Shown here: one piece after another, positions 40,605 through 50,716 of the stretch
Numbering within the stretch: position 1 is the stretch's first letter
How the letters are laid out: each line of letters begins with the position of its first letter
Source of the DNA: Halorubrum amylolyticum
GTDB lineage: Archaea; Halobacteriota; Halobacteria; Halobacteriales; Haloferacaceae
NCBI RefSeq assembly: GCF_004114995.1
Contig: NZ_SDJP01000008.1
Location: forward strand, 31,442-95,441
Direction of reading: 5' to 3'
DNA: 64,000 nt
Translations under genes and position numbers: made by a program
The notes under the pieces: model-generated
Database searches by the model: none
The model's input: only the letters and a program-made list of their open reading frames with translations
Told to the model about the DNA's origin: nothing

Positions 40605-43600
40605 CTACACTCGAAGTCGCTCGACCGCGGTGCCGGCGCCCGCAAACTCTTCGAGGATAGCGTCGGCGGCGGTCGGCGCGGCGTCCGGGTCGGAGTCGGC
40701 GTCCGGGTCGGAGTCGGCGTCCGCGCCGCCGGTTTTCGCCTCGCCGGTGTTCGCGGCGGCGACGACGATCGTCTTCGCGTCGAGCGCCGGGTCGAGGTGG
40801 AGTTCGAACTCGCCGTTCTTCGGCGTCACGAGCGTGGAGCCGTTCGACGTGTACACCGCGACGGTGTCGGCGGTGGTCTCGCCGTTGACGACGAGGGCGT
40901 CGTCGACGTACTCGTCGGTCGCCGTCAGCTCCGGCACCGCCGACCGGGCGCGGTCGACGTAGCGGTCGCGGACGACGGTCGGCGTCTCGACCGGCTCGCC
41001 GGCGTCGATCCCGTGTGCGAGCCGGATGAACCCGGCCATCGACCACGCGAGCGGGGTCGCTCCCCCGGTACCCTCACCGAACTCCCAGCCGTAGCCGGTC
41101 GGGTGCTCGCGGTCCCACACCTGTTCGGGGAGCATCCGCCCGGAGTTGCCGAACCCGGCCATCGTCTCCAAGAGGGCGTCGGGTTCGAGGGCGTCCTCGT
41201 CGGTGCCGCCGAAGCCGTCTGGACCGTCGGCGCGGGCGCGCAGCTCGTACTCGCCGCGCTCGCCGGTGAAGATCGGCCAGAGCCGCCCGCGGCCGTCGCC
41301 GGTCCCGGCCCAGGGGCCGCCAGGGTCGCCGCGCGCGATCTCGCCGTACGCGTCGCCGACGTACCGGTACCACGCCGGACCGTACGGGGTGTCGACGCGG
41401 ATCGAGTCGTCGACCACGGAGACGGAGTTGCGGACGACGGTGTCGTCGGCGGGCTTCACGCCGAGCCGGACGAGTTCGAGGAAGCCGCCGTCGACGATCT
41501 CCCGCTCGTCGTAGGTGGGGCCGTCGTTGGCGATCGTCCGGGGGCGGCCGGCCTCCGGGTCGCCGTCGGCCGTGACCCGCACGTAGTACGGCGTCTCGCC
41601 GTGCCGCTCGATGCCCGTCGAGGTCGCGCACCACTCCTCGACGCGGGCCGCCCAGTCGTCCGCGAGCGCGAGCCACGCGAGGGCGTCGGCGCGGAGCGAG
41701 TCGGGGTCGGCGTCCGGTCCGGCCTCGCCGGCGGTCGCGTCGCCCCCGCTCGCCTCGATCCGGTCGGCCTCGGCGACCGCGAGCGCGGCGCCGCAGACGA
41801 GCCCGGCGATCTCGGCCGCGATGCTGGACGGCGAGAACCCGGCCTCCTCCTCCCAGCGCTCCTGAGCCGTCTCCGGGCCGTTGGCGGCGATGTAGCCGAG
41901 CGAGCGGCGGACCTGATCGTAGGTGTACTCCGCGTCGGCCGGCCCGACCCCGCGTTCGTACAGCTGCCACGCCATCACGGACGGGAACGCGATGTTGTCC
42001 ATCTGTTCGCCGCCCCACCGCGTGCGCCCGTCGATGTAGGTGTTCTGCGGGAGGAACCCGTCGTCGTCCTGCTGGGTGTTGTAGAGGTACGCGAGCGCGT
42101 CCGCGCCGCGCTCGATCTCGCCGATCTCGATCAGCGCGGTGAACACCTGATAGAGGTCGCGCGACCAGACGAAGTTGTAGCCGTAGCCGCGGTCCTCGGC
42201 CGCGTACTCCGTCTCGCCCCACGGCACCGACGGGCTGGCGATCCCGGCGCCGTCGTGCCGCTTGTCCTCGACGGCCGCCAGCGTCATCAGCGCGAACCGG
42301 TACTGCGTCTCTACGTCCGCGTCGCCGGTCACGGAGGCGGGGAGCTTCCGGCCCGCGAGCCACTCGCGCCACGTCTCGGCGTACGACTCTGAAACGACCG
42401 GGAAGCCGCGGGAGACGGCACCGCGCGCCTCGCCGAGGGCGGCCGCGGTGTCGGCGTTCTCGGCGAACCCGAGCGCGACCGCGTCCGACACCTCGGTGCC
42501 GCTCCCGACGAGCCCCGCGAGCACGACGTTACCGGTGGCCGACTCGGCCCCCTCGCCGCGGTCGCCGTCGGCGAACAGCGCGTCCGCCGCATCGCTCCCT
42601 GCCGCGAGCACGCTCGCCCAGTCGAAGCCGTCGGCGCTGTCGAGCGCGAGCGCGACCTCGAAGGAGTCGCTCCCGTCGTCGACGAGCTTCCCGGGGTCGC
42701 GCTCGGCGGCGTCGTCGTTGCGCGCGAGCAGGTGGTACCCCTCCGAGCCGCCGCGGGCGTCGGAGCCGCCGACGCGGTCCCCCCGGTCGTTCGTCCCGAC
42801 GTTCGTGATCGTGGTGTCGACGAGGGCGTACACGTCGTACTCGCGGCTCCCCTCGAACGACACGTCGGCGAGGATCGCGTCGCCGTCGGTGTCGACGGCG
42901 TACTCGACGGTGAGCGTCCAGCGGTGCCCGTGGCCGTCGCCGGTCTCGCGGATCGTCTGGGTGTACGCGAGCGCGTCGTCGGCGGTCGGCTCCGTGGTTC
43001 GCTTGACCGTCTCCGTCACCGACACGTGGCTCGTCTCGTCGAAGGTCCGGACCGTGTACCCCGTCTCCGGGTCGGCGACGAGGAAGTCGAACGTTCGGAC
43101 GTTCATCACGTCGATCCGGGGGAACCGCGCCTCGGTGAGCGCGCCCTCGGTCAGCGTGAACCAGACCGGCACCGGGTCGTCGGCCTCGTGGTCGGCCGGA
43201 GTGCCGACGCCGAACTTCCGGCCGGTCGTCCAGTGGGGCGCCTCGTCCGGCCCCCGCGGCTCGTCGTGCGGGATCGGGAGCGCCCCGTGTCTCGCGAGCG
43301 TCACCGTCGCGTCGATCCGGAGGGCGTGCGACCACGCGATCGGGGTCGCGCCGTCGAGGTCGCCGTCGTCGAACGCCTGCTCGGCGATGAGCCCGGCGTC
43401 GTTGACGAACGGGCCGTCGGGCTCGCACAGCGCGTAGAGGTCGCGCGCGGCGCCGAACAGCTCGTTCGCGTCACCGCCGCGCTCGCGGACGAGCCCGCCC
43501 AGCTCGGCCGCCGCCGTCGACCCCCACAGCGTCGCGATCGACCACACCTTCGCGGTGCCCTGCTCGGCGGTGCGCCAGTCGTCGCCCGTGAACCGAACGA

Positions 43601-45428
43601 GCCCATCCACGTCGGCCGTCTCGCGGCGGAGCTCGCCGATCGTCGTTAACACGTGCGTCGTCAGGCGGTCGAGGAAGGCGTCGAAGTCGACCTCGGCGGC
43701 CGAGGCGGCACCTGGAGCCGACCCGCCGTCGGTACCGGTCGCTCCGCGTTCCTCGCGCAGCGCCGCGTACTCGGTCGCCGCGCTCGCGAGCGCGAACGTG
43801 CTGGCGTCCGGCCGGTCGTCGCGGCTCTCCGCGCTCGCGCGCTGCGGGAACCGCTCCGTGCCCGGGTTCCACCGGTCGTGCAGACCGGCGAGGGCGGCGT
43901 CGGCCGCCTCGGCCGCGTCGCCCCGCACGTCGGCGGGGAGGGGCGCGCGCGCCGCGGCGGCGAACGCGCGGAGGTACGTCGCGCCGGTGTGGGTGAACCG
44001 GCCGAGCGCGTTCTCCCAGCAGTTCTGGCACCGCCGGGGGAGCCCGTCGTCCTCGGTCGTCTCGCGGAGAAACGCGAGCGCGTCCGTGATGGTGTCGTCG
44101 ACGCGGTCGCGCCACTCGGCGGGGAGGTCTGCGGTCCGGCGGAGCCGCGCGAGGAAGGCGACGACCGACGCCGGCTGGTCGAGCTGGTCGTTCGGTCCGG
44201 CGGTGCCGTTCGCGCCCCCGATCCGGGCGTTCGCCCAGCCGGGCGCGACCTTGCCGGAGTCGGCCCACACGCGGTGGGGCCACGAGCCGTCGGCGTCCTG
44301 CGTGCGACAGAAGAAGGACGCCGTGGCGAGCAGCTCCTCGTCGGCGTCCAAGCCGAGCTCGTCGCTCGCGCCGAGCAGGGCCAGCGACGTCTCCGCCTCG
44401 TCGCGGAACCACGTGTAGCCGTAGCCGCCCGAGGTGGAGTAGAAGGGGTCGAACTCCGGGGCGGCGATCCGCGCGCCGGACTCGGCGGTGAGCAGGTCGA
44501 GCGCGCGGAGGTCGCTCGCGACCACCGACCGGCGCGGCACGTCGTCGGGGATGGTCGGACCGCGGCCCTGGGCGGCCTCGCGGAGGTCGTCGGCGTCGGG
44601 GTACGCGGTCGCGATCCGCGACAGCTCCTCGATGCGGCGCTGGCGGTCGGGACCGTCCGTGACCGCGTCCTTGGCGTCGTCGACCGTCTCGCGGGTCTCC
44701 CGCCTGTCGAGGACGGCGCGGCTCGCGAGCGTGACGCGTTCGATCCGGCCGGCGCGCTCGAACGGCGCGCGGACGACCACGTCGGGGGTGAGCCGGGAGT
44801 CCTCGCGCTGGTCGATCTCGCCGCGGTGCGGGAACCCCTCGCCGTTCTCGCCGAGCAGTTCGGAGACGGTGCGGAGCCGCTGGCCGTGCGCGGCCGACAG
44901 CCCCGTGGAGGCGGTGAGGAAGTCGTGTTCGGTGCGGTGGTACACCTCGACGACGCTCCCGGACTCGGGACCGGCCCCCTCGTGGACGAGGTTGCCGACG
45001 CGCCCCTCGACCATGTCCGGCGAGAACGCGCAGGCCGCGACCAGCTCCGCGCCCGCCGGCGGGGCGCCGCGCAGCTCGACGTGGGTGAGGTGGGTGTCGC
45101 TCACGACCAGGTCGAACTGGTGGATGGTGTACCGCCCGGCGTCGTACTCCGTCTCGACGAGCGGCGTGTCGCCGTCGTAGTGCTGGCGAGTCGCGGTCAG
45201 GTCGTCGAACCAGCGGACGCCCCGCCCGGCCGTGATCCCCATGCGGAGCCGGTCGGCGCCGCCGACTCCGGAGAGGGAGTACGAACAGTCGTGGACGGTC
45301 CCGTTCGGTCCGACGTGGACCAGTCGACCGTCGTCGCCCGTGAACGCGCCGGCCGTGGTGGGACGCTCCGCCGGGTAGCGCTCGCCGCGCCGACGTTCGT
45401 GTTCTGTGAGAGCGGTTCGCAGTCGCAT
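40605..45428 (-). CDS. Double glucoamylase: two GH15-like catalytic modules in one protein
   Basis: 1607 residues. The N-terminal half (1-620) has a GH15 beta-domain, GYTWFRDEAE near 334 and RRCQNCWENALGRFTHTGA near 466. The C-terminal half (about 640-1600) has its own GH15 N-domain and catalytic barrel, YNFVWSRDLYQVF near 1084 and the glucoamylase motif QERWEEEAGFSPSS near 1189. Each would release glucose from alpha-glucan ends. No signal peptide, so it is probably intracellular. The start MRLRTALTEH excludes a much longer overlapping frame. Confidence 0.88.
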   Translation of the reverse strand: MRLRTALTEHERRRGERYPAERPTTAGAFTGDDGRLVHVGPNGTVHDCSYSLSGVGGADRLRMGITAGRGVRWFDDLTATRQHYDGDTPLVETEYDAGRYTIHQFDLVVSDTHLTHVELRGAPPAGAELVAACAFSPDMVEGRVGNLVHEGAGPESGSVVEVYHRTEHDFLTASTGLSAAHGQRLRTVSELLGENGEGFPHRGEIDQREDSRLTPDVVVRAPFERAGRIERVTLASRAVLDRRETRETVDDAKDAVTDGPDRQRRIEELSRIATAYPDADDLREAAQGRGPTIPDDVPRRSVVASDLRALDLLTAESGARIAAPEFDPFYSTSGGYGYTWFRDEAETSLALLGASDELGLDADEELLATASFFCRTQDADGSWPHRVWADSGKVAPGWANARIGGANGTAGPNDQLDQPASVVAFLARLRRTADLPAEWRDRVDDTITDALAFLRETTEDDGLPRRCQNCWENALGRFTHTGATYLRAFAAAARAPLPADVRGDAAEAADAALAGLHDRWNPGTERFPQRASAESRDDRPDASTFALASAATEYAALREERGATGTDGGSAPGAASAAEVDFDAFLDRLTTHVLTTIGELRRETADVDGLVRFTGDDWRTAEQGTAKVWSIATLWGSTAAAELGGLVRERGGDANELFGAARDLYALCEPDGPFVNDAGLIAEQAFDDGDLDGATPIAWSHALRIDATVTLARHGALPIPHDEPRGPDEAPHWTTGRKFGVGTPADHEADDPVPVWFTLTEGALTEARFPRIDVMNVRTFDFLVADPETGYTVRTFDETSHVSVTETVKRTTEPTADDALAYTQTIRETGDGHGHRWTLTVEYAVDTDGDAILADVSFEGSREYDVYALVDTTITNVGTNDRGDRVGGSDARGGSEGYHLLARNDDAAERDPGKLVDDGSDSFEVALALDSADGFDWASVLAAGSDAADALFADGDRGEGAESATGNVVLAGLVGSGTEVSDAVALGFAENADTAAALGEARGAVSRGFPVVSESYAETWREWLAGRKLPASVTGDADVETQYRFALMTLAAVEDKRHDGAGIASPSVPWGETEYAAEDRGYGYNFVWSRDLYQVFTALIEIGEIERGADALAYLYNTQQDDDGFLPQNTYIDGRTRWGGEQMDNIAFPSVMAWQLYERGVGPADAEYTYDQVRRSLGYIAANGPETAQERWEEEAGFSPSSIAAEIAGLVCGAALAVAEADRIEASGGDATAGEAGPDADPDSLRADALAWLALADDWAARVEEWCATSTGIERHGETPYYVRVTADGDPEAGRPRTIANDGPTYDEREIVDGGFLELVRLGVKPADDTVVRNSVSVVDDSIRVDTPYGPAWYRYVGDAYGEIARGDPGGPWAGTGDGRGRLWPIFTGERGEYELRARADGPDGFGGTDEDALEPDALLETMAGFGNSGRMLPEQVWDREHPTGYGWEFGEGTGGATPLAWSMAGFIRLAHGIDAGEPVETPTVVRDRYVDRARSAVPELTATDEYVDDALVVNGETTADTVAVYTSNGSTLVTPKNGEFELHLDPALDAKTIVVAAANTGEAKTGGADADSDPDADSDPDAAPTAADAILEEFAGAGTAVERLRV

Positions 45429-45593
45429 GGGTGCCCTGCGATTCCCGTCGTGAAAGCCTTGACGAACGCGGGCGTCTCGAGCCGGCGCTGCGAGGCTCCC
45501 CGCCGCGGAACGGGCAGCGTGGCGACCCCGCCGCGGTCGAGGGCGACCGGCAGAGGAGCAACAACGAAGACCCCGGGCGCCGATGGGTGTGAC

Positions 45594-47714
45594 ATGCACC
45601 ATCCCGGACCCCCGCGATTCCTCGCAACGGGCGAGGCCACGGAGCTCGCGCCGCGAGATCCGGACCCGAGCGAGTCCTACGCGTGGCGCGTCGTCGACGC
45701 GCCGCCGGACAGCGAGGCGACGGTCGGGACCGACCCGGTGACCGAGTTCACCCCCGACGTTCCCGGCCGCTACCGGATCGGGCTCGACGCACCGGACGGC
45801 GACCACCTGCTGACGGTCCGCGCGTTCCCGTCGAGCTACGAGGGCGTCGACGTCGCGGGGGGAAGCGGGACGGCGATCCGCGACCGCACCGCCGGCGACG
45901 CCCCGATCGACTACGCCGAGCCGCGCGCTGACGAGGGCGTGGGGCGGCCGCGCGTGCGGCTGGACGCGAGCGTGAAGCGTGATGACGGAGCGGACGGCGG
46001 CCCCGAAATCGTCGTCCGCGCGACCCCGAAACCGAACCCCCACTCCTCGCTCGGCGCGGACGGCCTGCGGGTGACGTTCGTCGTCGACGACCGCGACGTC
46101 GCGAGCGCGGTCGCGGAGGGGCGGACGAACCCGCGCGACGCGCTCCGGACGAGCGACGACGGGCGGGAGCTCCGGGTGCCCGCGGCCGCGGTCGCGGACC
46201 GCCTGCGCGTCCACGGGGTCGCCGTCGCCGCGGAGCCCGGGCGGGAGCCGCGCGTCAGCGTCGCCGACGCGGTCGCGGTCGAGCGGACCGGCGAGAGCGG
46301 GGGCCAAAGAGACGGCAAGGGCGGGCGCGTCGGCGGCCCGACCGGTCCCGCCTTCGAGACGGTACGGCTCAACGATCCCCCGGCGTGGACGCGCGACGCG
46401 ACCGTCTACGAGGTGTACGTCCGGACGTTCGCCGACGGGAACGGTGGCGGAACCGACGACGGCGGCGGCGGTGAGCGGGGAGAGACGTTCGACGCGATCG
46501 CGGATCGGATTCCGACGATCGCCGAGATGGGCGTCGACACGCTGTGGCTCACGCCGGTCCTCCAGCACGACGGGAAGCCGCACGGCTACAACATCACCGA
46601 CTTCTTCGACGTGGCCGACGACCTCGGCGACCGCGACGACTACGAGGCGCTCGTCGAGACGGCCCACGACCACGGGATGCGCGTGCTCTTCGACTTCGTC
46701 GCCAACCACACCGCGCGCGACCACGAGTGGTTCCAAGACGCCTACAAGAACCCGGACTCCCCGTACCGCGACCGCTACGAGTGGCAGGAGTCGGGCGAGC
46801 CGGGCACGTACTTCGACTGGGAGCTGATCGCGAACCTGAACCACGCGAACCTCGACGTCCGGCGGTTGCTCCTCGACGTGATCGACGAGTGGGCGCCCCT
46901 CGTCGACGGCTTCCGATGCGACATGGCGTGGGCGGTCCCCGACTCCTTCTGGCGGGAGCTCCGCGACCGGGTGAAGGACATCGACCGGGAGTTCCTGCTG
47001 ATGGACGAGACGATCCCGTACATCCCCGGCTTCCACGAGGGGATGTTCGACGTGCACTTCGACGCGACCCTGTACTTCCAGCTCCGCCAGATCGGCCGGG
47101 GAGTCGACCCCGCCGCGTCGGTCTTGGACGCGGTCGACCAGCGCGCCGAGATCGGCTTCCCGGACCACGCCGAGTTCCTCCAGTACATCGAGAACCACGA
47201 CGAGACGCGCTACCGGGTGGAGTGCGGCGACGCCGCCGCGGCCGCGGCGGGGGCGGCGACCGTCACCCTGCCGGGCGTCCCGATGATCTACGCGGGCCAA
47301 GAGATCGGTCAGCGCGGGCACCGTGACGCGATCGCGTGGGAGCACGCCCGCGAGGGGGTCCGCGACCGCCACGAGCGGCTGCTCGCGGTCCGCGCCGAGC
47401 ACTCCGCGCTCGGACCCGACGCCGACCTCGACCGGGTGGGGTACCACGTCGCCAGCGGCGACCTCTCGGAGCGACCGATCGTCGCCAGCGGCGACGTACA
47501 TCCCGACGACGTGGTGGCGTTCCGCCGGAGCGACGACGAGGAGTCGCTGGTCGTCGTCCTCAACTTCGCCCCCGAGTCGGCGAGCGTCGCGGTCGGCGTC
47601 GACCACGGCGACCGGAACCTCGTGACCGGGGACCCCTGCGTGGTCGTCGACGGCGAGGGGACCGAGCGGATACGCGTCGACGACGCGGCGGTCGTCCATG
47701 AGACCGGGCGGTGA
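45594..47714 (+). CDS. GH13 alpha-amylase-family enzyme
   Basis: 706 residues. An N-terminal beta-rich region (about 1-255) precedes the TIM barrel, which starts WTRDATVYEVYVRTFAD. Catalytic residues are the Asp in VDGFRCDMAW (near 440), Glu in LLMDETIPY (near 468) and Asp in IENHDETRY (near 533). A C-terminal beta-domain follows. No signal peptide. It is divergent from the double glucoamylase with a 165-bp shared promoter region and is followed by malQ. Confidence 0.92.
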   Translation: MHHPGPPRFLATGEATELAPRDPDPSESYAWRVVDAPPDSEATVGTDPVTEFTPDVPGRYRIGLDAPDGDHLLTVRAFPSSYEGVDVAGGSGTAIRDRTAGDAPIDYAEPRADEGVGRPRVRLDASVKRDDGADGGPEIVVRATPKPNPHSSLGADGLRVTFVVDDRDVASAVAEGRTNPRDALRTSDDGRELRVPAAAVADRLRVHGVAVAAEPGREPRVSVADAVAVERTGESGGQRDGKGGRVGGPTGPAFETVRLNDPPAWTRDATVYEVYVRTFADGNGGGTDDGGGGERGETFDAIADRIPTIAEMGVDTLWLTPVLQHDGKPHGYNITDFFDVADDLGDRDDYEALVETAHDHGMRVLFDFVANHTARDHEWFQDAYKNPDSPYRDRYEWQESGEPGTYFDWELIANLNHANLDVRRLLLDVIDEWAPLVDGFRCDMAWAVPDSFWRELRDRVKDIDREFLLMDETIPYIPGFHEGMFDVHFDATLYFQLRQIGRGVDPAASVLDAVDQRAEIGFPDHAEFLQYIENHDETRYRVECGDAAAAAAGAATVTLPGVPMIYAGQEIGQRGHRDAIAWEHAREGVRDRHERLLAVRAEHSALGPDADLDRVGYHVASGDLSERPIVASGDVHPDDVVAFRRSDDEESLVVVLNFAPESASVAVGVDHGDRNLVTGDPCVVVDGEGTERIRVDDAAVVHETGR

Positions 47715-47803
47715 GTCGGTCTGCGAGGCGGGCGGCGCGGTGACCCGTCCGCCGAGACCTCGTGGACGCAACGCTTGAGTTGGTGGGGGTCACAGGGAAA
47801 CGC

Positions 47804-49321
47804 ATGCGACTCGACCGCTCCGGCGGCGTGTTCTGTCACGTCACCTCGCTCCCGGGGAGACACGGCATCGGCGACCTCGGCGACGGGGCGGAAGCGTTCC
47901 TCTCCTTTCTCGGCGACGCCGACGTGCGCCACTGGCAGGTGTGCCCGCTCGGGCCGACGATGGACGCCGCCGGGGAGTCTCCGTACCAGTCGCCCTCCGC
48001 GTTCGCCGGCAATCCCCTCCTGATCGACCTCGACGGGCTCGTCGACGACGGCTGGCTCGACGAGTCGGACCTCGAACCGGTCCCCGACTTCCCGAAAGAC
48101 CGGGTCGACTACGAGGCGGTCCGCGAGTACAAGGAGCCGCTGTTGCGGGCCGCGTTCGAGCGGTTCGACGAGGCGGTGACGGGCGAGGGAGCAGACAGCG
48201 TGGAGGCGGGCGAGGTGCCCCCCGGGTTCGACGCCTTCCGCGAGCGCGAGCCGTGGCTCGATGACTACGCGCTGTTCCGTGCGCTCTCGGACGCGAGGGG
48301 CGAGGACACGTGGGTCGAGTGGCCGGACCCGCTCCGGACGCGGGACCCCGAGGCGCTCGCCGACGCCCGCGAGCGCCACGCGACCGAGGTCCGGTTCCGG
48401 GAGTTCCTCCAGTGGACGTTCGACCGGCAGTGGCGCGACCTCCGGGCGATCGCCGACGAGGAGGGCGTGTCGATCGTCGGCGACGTGCCCATCTACGTCG
48501 CTCTCGATTCCGCTGACGTGTGGGCGAACCCGGAGGCGTTCCGGCTCGACGACGGGAACCGTCCCGCGGCGGTCGCGGGAGTGCCGCCGAACGCCGGCGA
48601 TGACGGCCAGCGCTGGGGAAACCCCGTCTACGACTGGGACCGGCTCGCGGAGCGCGACTACGACTGGTGGATCGCCCGGTTCCGGCGGCTGTTCGAACTC
48701 GCCGACGTGGCGCGGCTCGACCACTTCCTCGGGTTCGTGAAGTACTGGGCGATCCCGGCCGACCGCGACGACCCGGCGGCCGGCGAGTGGCGCGAGGGGC
48801 CGGGACGCGACCTGTTCGAGACCGTCGAGCGCGAGCTGGGACAGGCGCCCTTCATCGCCGAGGACCTCGGGTTCGAGGAGCCGGCGATGGACGAGCTGAT
48901 GGCGGAGTTCGGCTTCCCCGGGATGCGCGTCCCGCAGTACGCCGACTGGTGTGCGGAGGGCAACGAGTACCAGCCGATGCACTACCCCGAGGGGGTCGTC
49001 GGCTACACGTCGACCCACGACACGGACACGTGGGTCGGCTACTTCGAGGACCTCCCGGAGCGCCAGCGCGAGTGCTTCCGGTACAACGTCGGCGCCGACG
49101 GCGACCGCCCGACCGAGTGGGAGATCATCGACGAGGTGTGGGCCTCGGAGGCGGTGCTGGCGATGACGACGGTGCAGGACCTGTTCGGCCTCGGGAGCGA
49201 GGCGCGGTTCAACGAGCCGGGCACCCTCGGCGGCAACTGGGAGTGGCGCGTCCGGCGCGACGCGCTCGACGACGCGCTCGACGACCGACTGTGGGAACTC
49301 GGCGGAAAACACGTGAGGTAG
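47804..49321 (+). CDS. malQ: 4-alpha-glucanotransferase (amylomaltase)
   Basis: 505 residues, GH77. GGVFCHVTSLPGRHGIGDLG at the start. The nucleophile Asp is in VARLDHFLGF (near 304), the acid/base Glu in FIAEDLGF (near 351) and the third Asp in STHDTDTW (near 404). It shuffles glucan chains between maltodextrins, complementing the adjacent amylase and glucoamylase. A 14-codon upstream extension was rejected. Confidence 0.95.
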   Translation: MRLDRSGGVFCHVTSLPGRHGIGDLGDGAEAFLSFLGDADVRHWQVCPLGPTMDAAGESPYQSPSAFAGNPLLIDLDGLVDDGWLDESDLEPVPDFPKDRVDYEAVREYKEPLLRAAFERFDEAVTGEGADSVEAGEVPPGFDAFREREPWLDDYALFRALSDARGEDTWVEWPDPLRTRDPEALADARERHATEVRFREFLQWTFDRQWRDLRAIADEEGVSIVGDVPIYVALDSADVWANPEAFRLDDGNRPAAVAGVPPNAGDDGQRWGNPVYDWDRLAERDYDWWIARFRRLFELADVARLDHFLGFVKYWAIPADRDDPAAGEWREGPGRDLFETVERELGQAPFIAEDLGFEEPAMDELMAEFGFPGMRVPQYADWCAEGNEYQPMHYPEGVVGYTSTHDTDTWVGYFEDLPERQRECFRYNVGADGDRPTEWEIIDEVWASEAVLAMTTVQDLFGLGSEARFNEPGTLGGNWEWRVRRDALDDALDDRLWELGGKHVR

Positions 49322-49325
49322 CCCG

Positions 49326-50357
49326 ATGCTTGGTTGGAGCTTCGCGGACGGATCGGTCCTCCACGTCGTCGTGATCGCCGCCGCCACCGGCGCCATCTGG
49401 ATCGGGAGCGGCTGGCTGGAGGAGGCCGCGGAGACGCTCTCGGGGTACTACGGCCTGCCGGCGGTGGTGCAGGGGTCGATCGTCGTCGCCGTCGGGTCGA
49501 GCTTCCCGGAGTTCGCGAGCGTCGTCGTCACCGCCGCCACCGGCGTCTTCGACATGGGCGTGGGTGCGCTCGTCGGCTCCGCGATCTTCAATATCCTCGT
49601 TATCCCCGGGCTCTCCGGGTTCAGCGCCGACGGCGACCTCGAGGCCAGCCGCGCGATCGTGTACAAGGAGGCGCAGTTCTACATGATCGCGGTGTCGGCG
49701 CTGGTCGTCACCTTCTCGCTCGCGGTCATCTACTTCCCCGTCTCGACAGACCCGATCGTGGGGGAGCTGACCCGCCCCGTCGCGGCGATCCCCCTGTTGC
49801 TGTACGGGCTCTACCTGTTCATCCAGTACCAGGACGTCGACGACGCGGCGATCGACCGGGTTCGCGACGGGGTCGACGCGCGCCGCGAGTGGGGGAAGCT
49901 CGCCGCCGGCCTGCTCCTCATCGGCGTCGCCGTCGAGCGGCTGGTCGGGTCGGTCGAGTCGCTCGGGGCGGCGCTCGGCGTCCCGGAGTTCCTCGCCGGG
50001 ATCACGATCGTCGCGGCGGCGACGAGCCTCCCGGACGCTCTCGTGAGCGTTCGGACGGCGCGCGAGGGGCGCGGCGGGACGAGCCTCGGGAACGTGCTGG
50101 GGTCGAACACGTTCGACCTGCTCGTCGCCATTCCGGTCGGCGTGTTGATCGTCGGGAGCGTCGACGTGAACTTCTCGACCACCGTCCCGATGCTCGGCGT
50201 GCTCACCGTGGCGACCGTGTTACTGTTCGCCACGCTCCGGACGGACCTGTCGCTCACCGAACGGGAGTCGTCCGTCCTGCTGATCGCGTACCTCCTGTTC
50301 GTCGCGTGGGTCGTCGCGGAGACGGTCGGGGCGACGACGGTCCTCAGAGGGGTTTAA
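49326..50357 (+). CDS. Sodium/calcium antiporter (CaCA family)
   Basis: 343 residues with about ten transmembrane helices. The two inverted alpha-repeats are visible: VAVGSSFPEFASVV...VGSAIFNIL and VAAATSLPDALVSV...GNVLGSNTFDLL. The acidic residue in each repeat binds cation. It starts 4 bp after malQ, suggesting co-transcription. Confidence 0.92.
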   Translation: MLGWSFADGSVLHVVVIAAATGAIWIGSGWLEEAAETLSGYYGLPAVVQGSIVVAVGSSFPEFASVVVTAATGVFDMGVGALVGSAIFNILVIPGLSGFSADGDLEASRAIVYKEAQFYMIAVSALVVTFSLAVIYFPVSTDPIVGELTRPVAAIPLLLYGLYLFIQYQDVDDAAIDRVRDGVDARREWGKLAAGLLLIGVAVERLVGSVESLGAALGVPEFLAGITIVAAATSLPDALVSVRTAREGRGGTSLGNVLGSNTFDLLVAIPVGVLIVGSVDVNFSTTVPMLGVLTVATVLLFATLRTDLSLTERESSVLLIAYLLFVAWVVAETVGATTVLRGV

Positions 50358-50395
50358 GAGGGTCGTCGCCGGTCGCCGGCGTCGACGCACCGACT

Positions 50396-50608
50396 TCAGT
50401 ACTGGTTGCGGCCGATGATCAGATACAGGACGAGCCCCAAAAGCGGCGCGAGGAACGCGACGAGCGCCCACAGGAACGCGGGCTGGTCGCTCCGGCGTTG
50501 CGCGTCGGAGTAGATCCAGACGATAATGCCGAGCTGTACGAGGAGCATGAGGAGGCCGAACAGGAGGAAGAGCACGCCGGCGCCTCCCTGTAGCAGTATC
50601 GGGGACAT
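50396..50608 (-). CDS. Small two-helix membrane protein
   Basis: 70 residues with two transmembrane helices separated by YSDAQRRSDQPAF. The C-terminal LLGLVLYLIIGRNQY resembles the phospholipase D N-terminal (PLDc_N) segment found as a standalone haloarchaeal protein. MSPILLQGG is the preferred start. Confidence 0.75.
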   Translation of the reverse strand: MSPILLQGGAGVLFLLFGLLMLLVQLGIIVWIYSDAQRRSDQPAFLWALVAFLAPLLGLVLYLIIGRNQY

Positions 50609-50716
50609 CGTCTCCGACGACTCGGGCGAAAAATAAGTGTCTTTGGTTACCATGCGGCCTCACACGACCACGAACCGACCACGAACCGTTTTGAGCCGCC
50701 GGTCCCCGATCACGGC

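Noticed and set aside
43653..47714. A 1353-codon open frame on the plus strand
   Set aside because: The N-terminal half is Arg-rich antisense of the glucoamylase; the true GH13 start is MHHPGPP at 45594.
40605..47771. A 2388-codon open frame on the minus strand
   Set aside because: Only the part from 45428 down is the double glucoamylase; the rest is antisense to the GH13 gene and lacks homology. GC-rich codon bias opens the frame.
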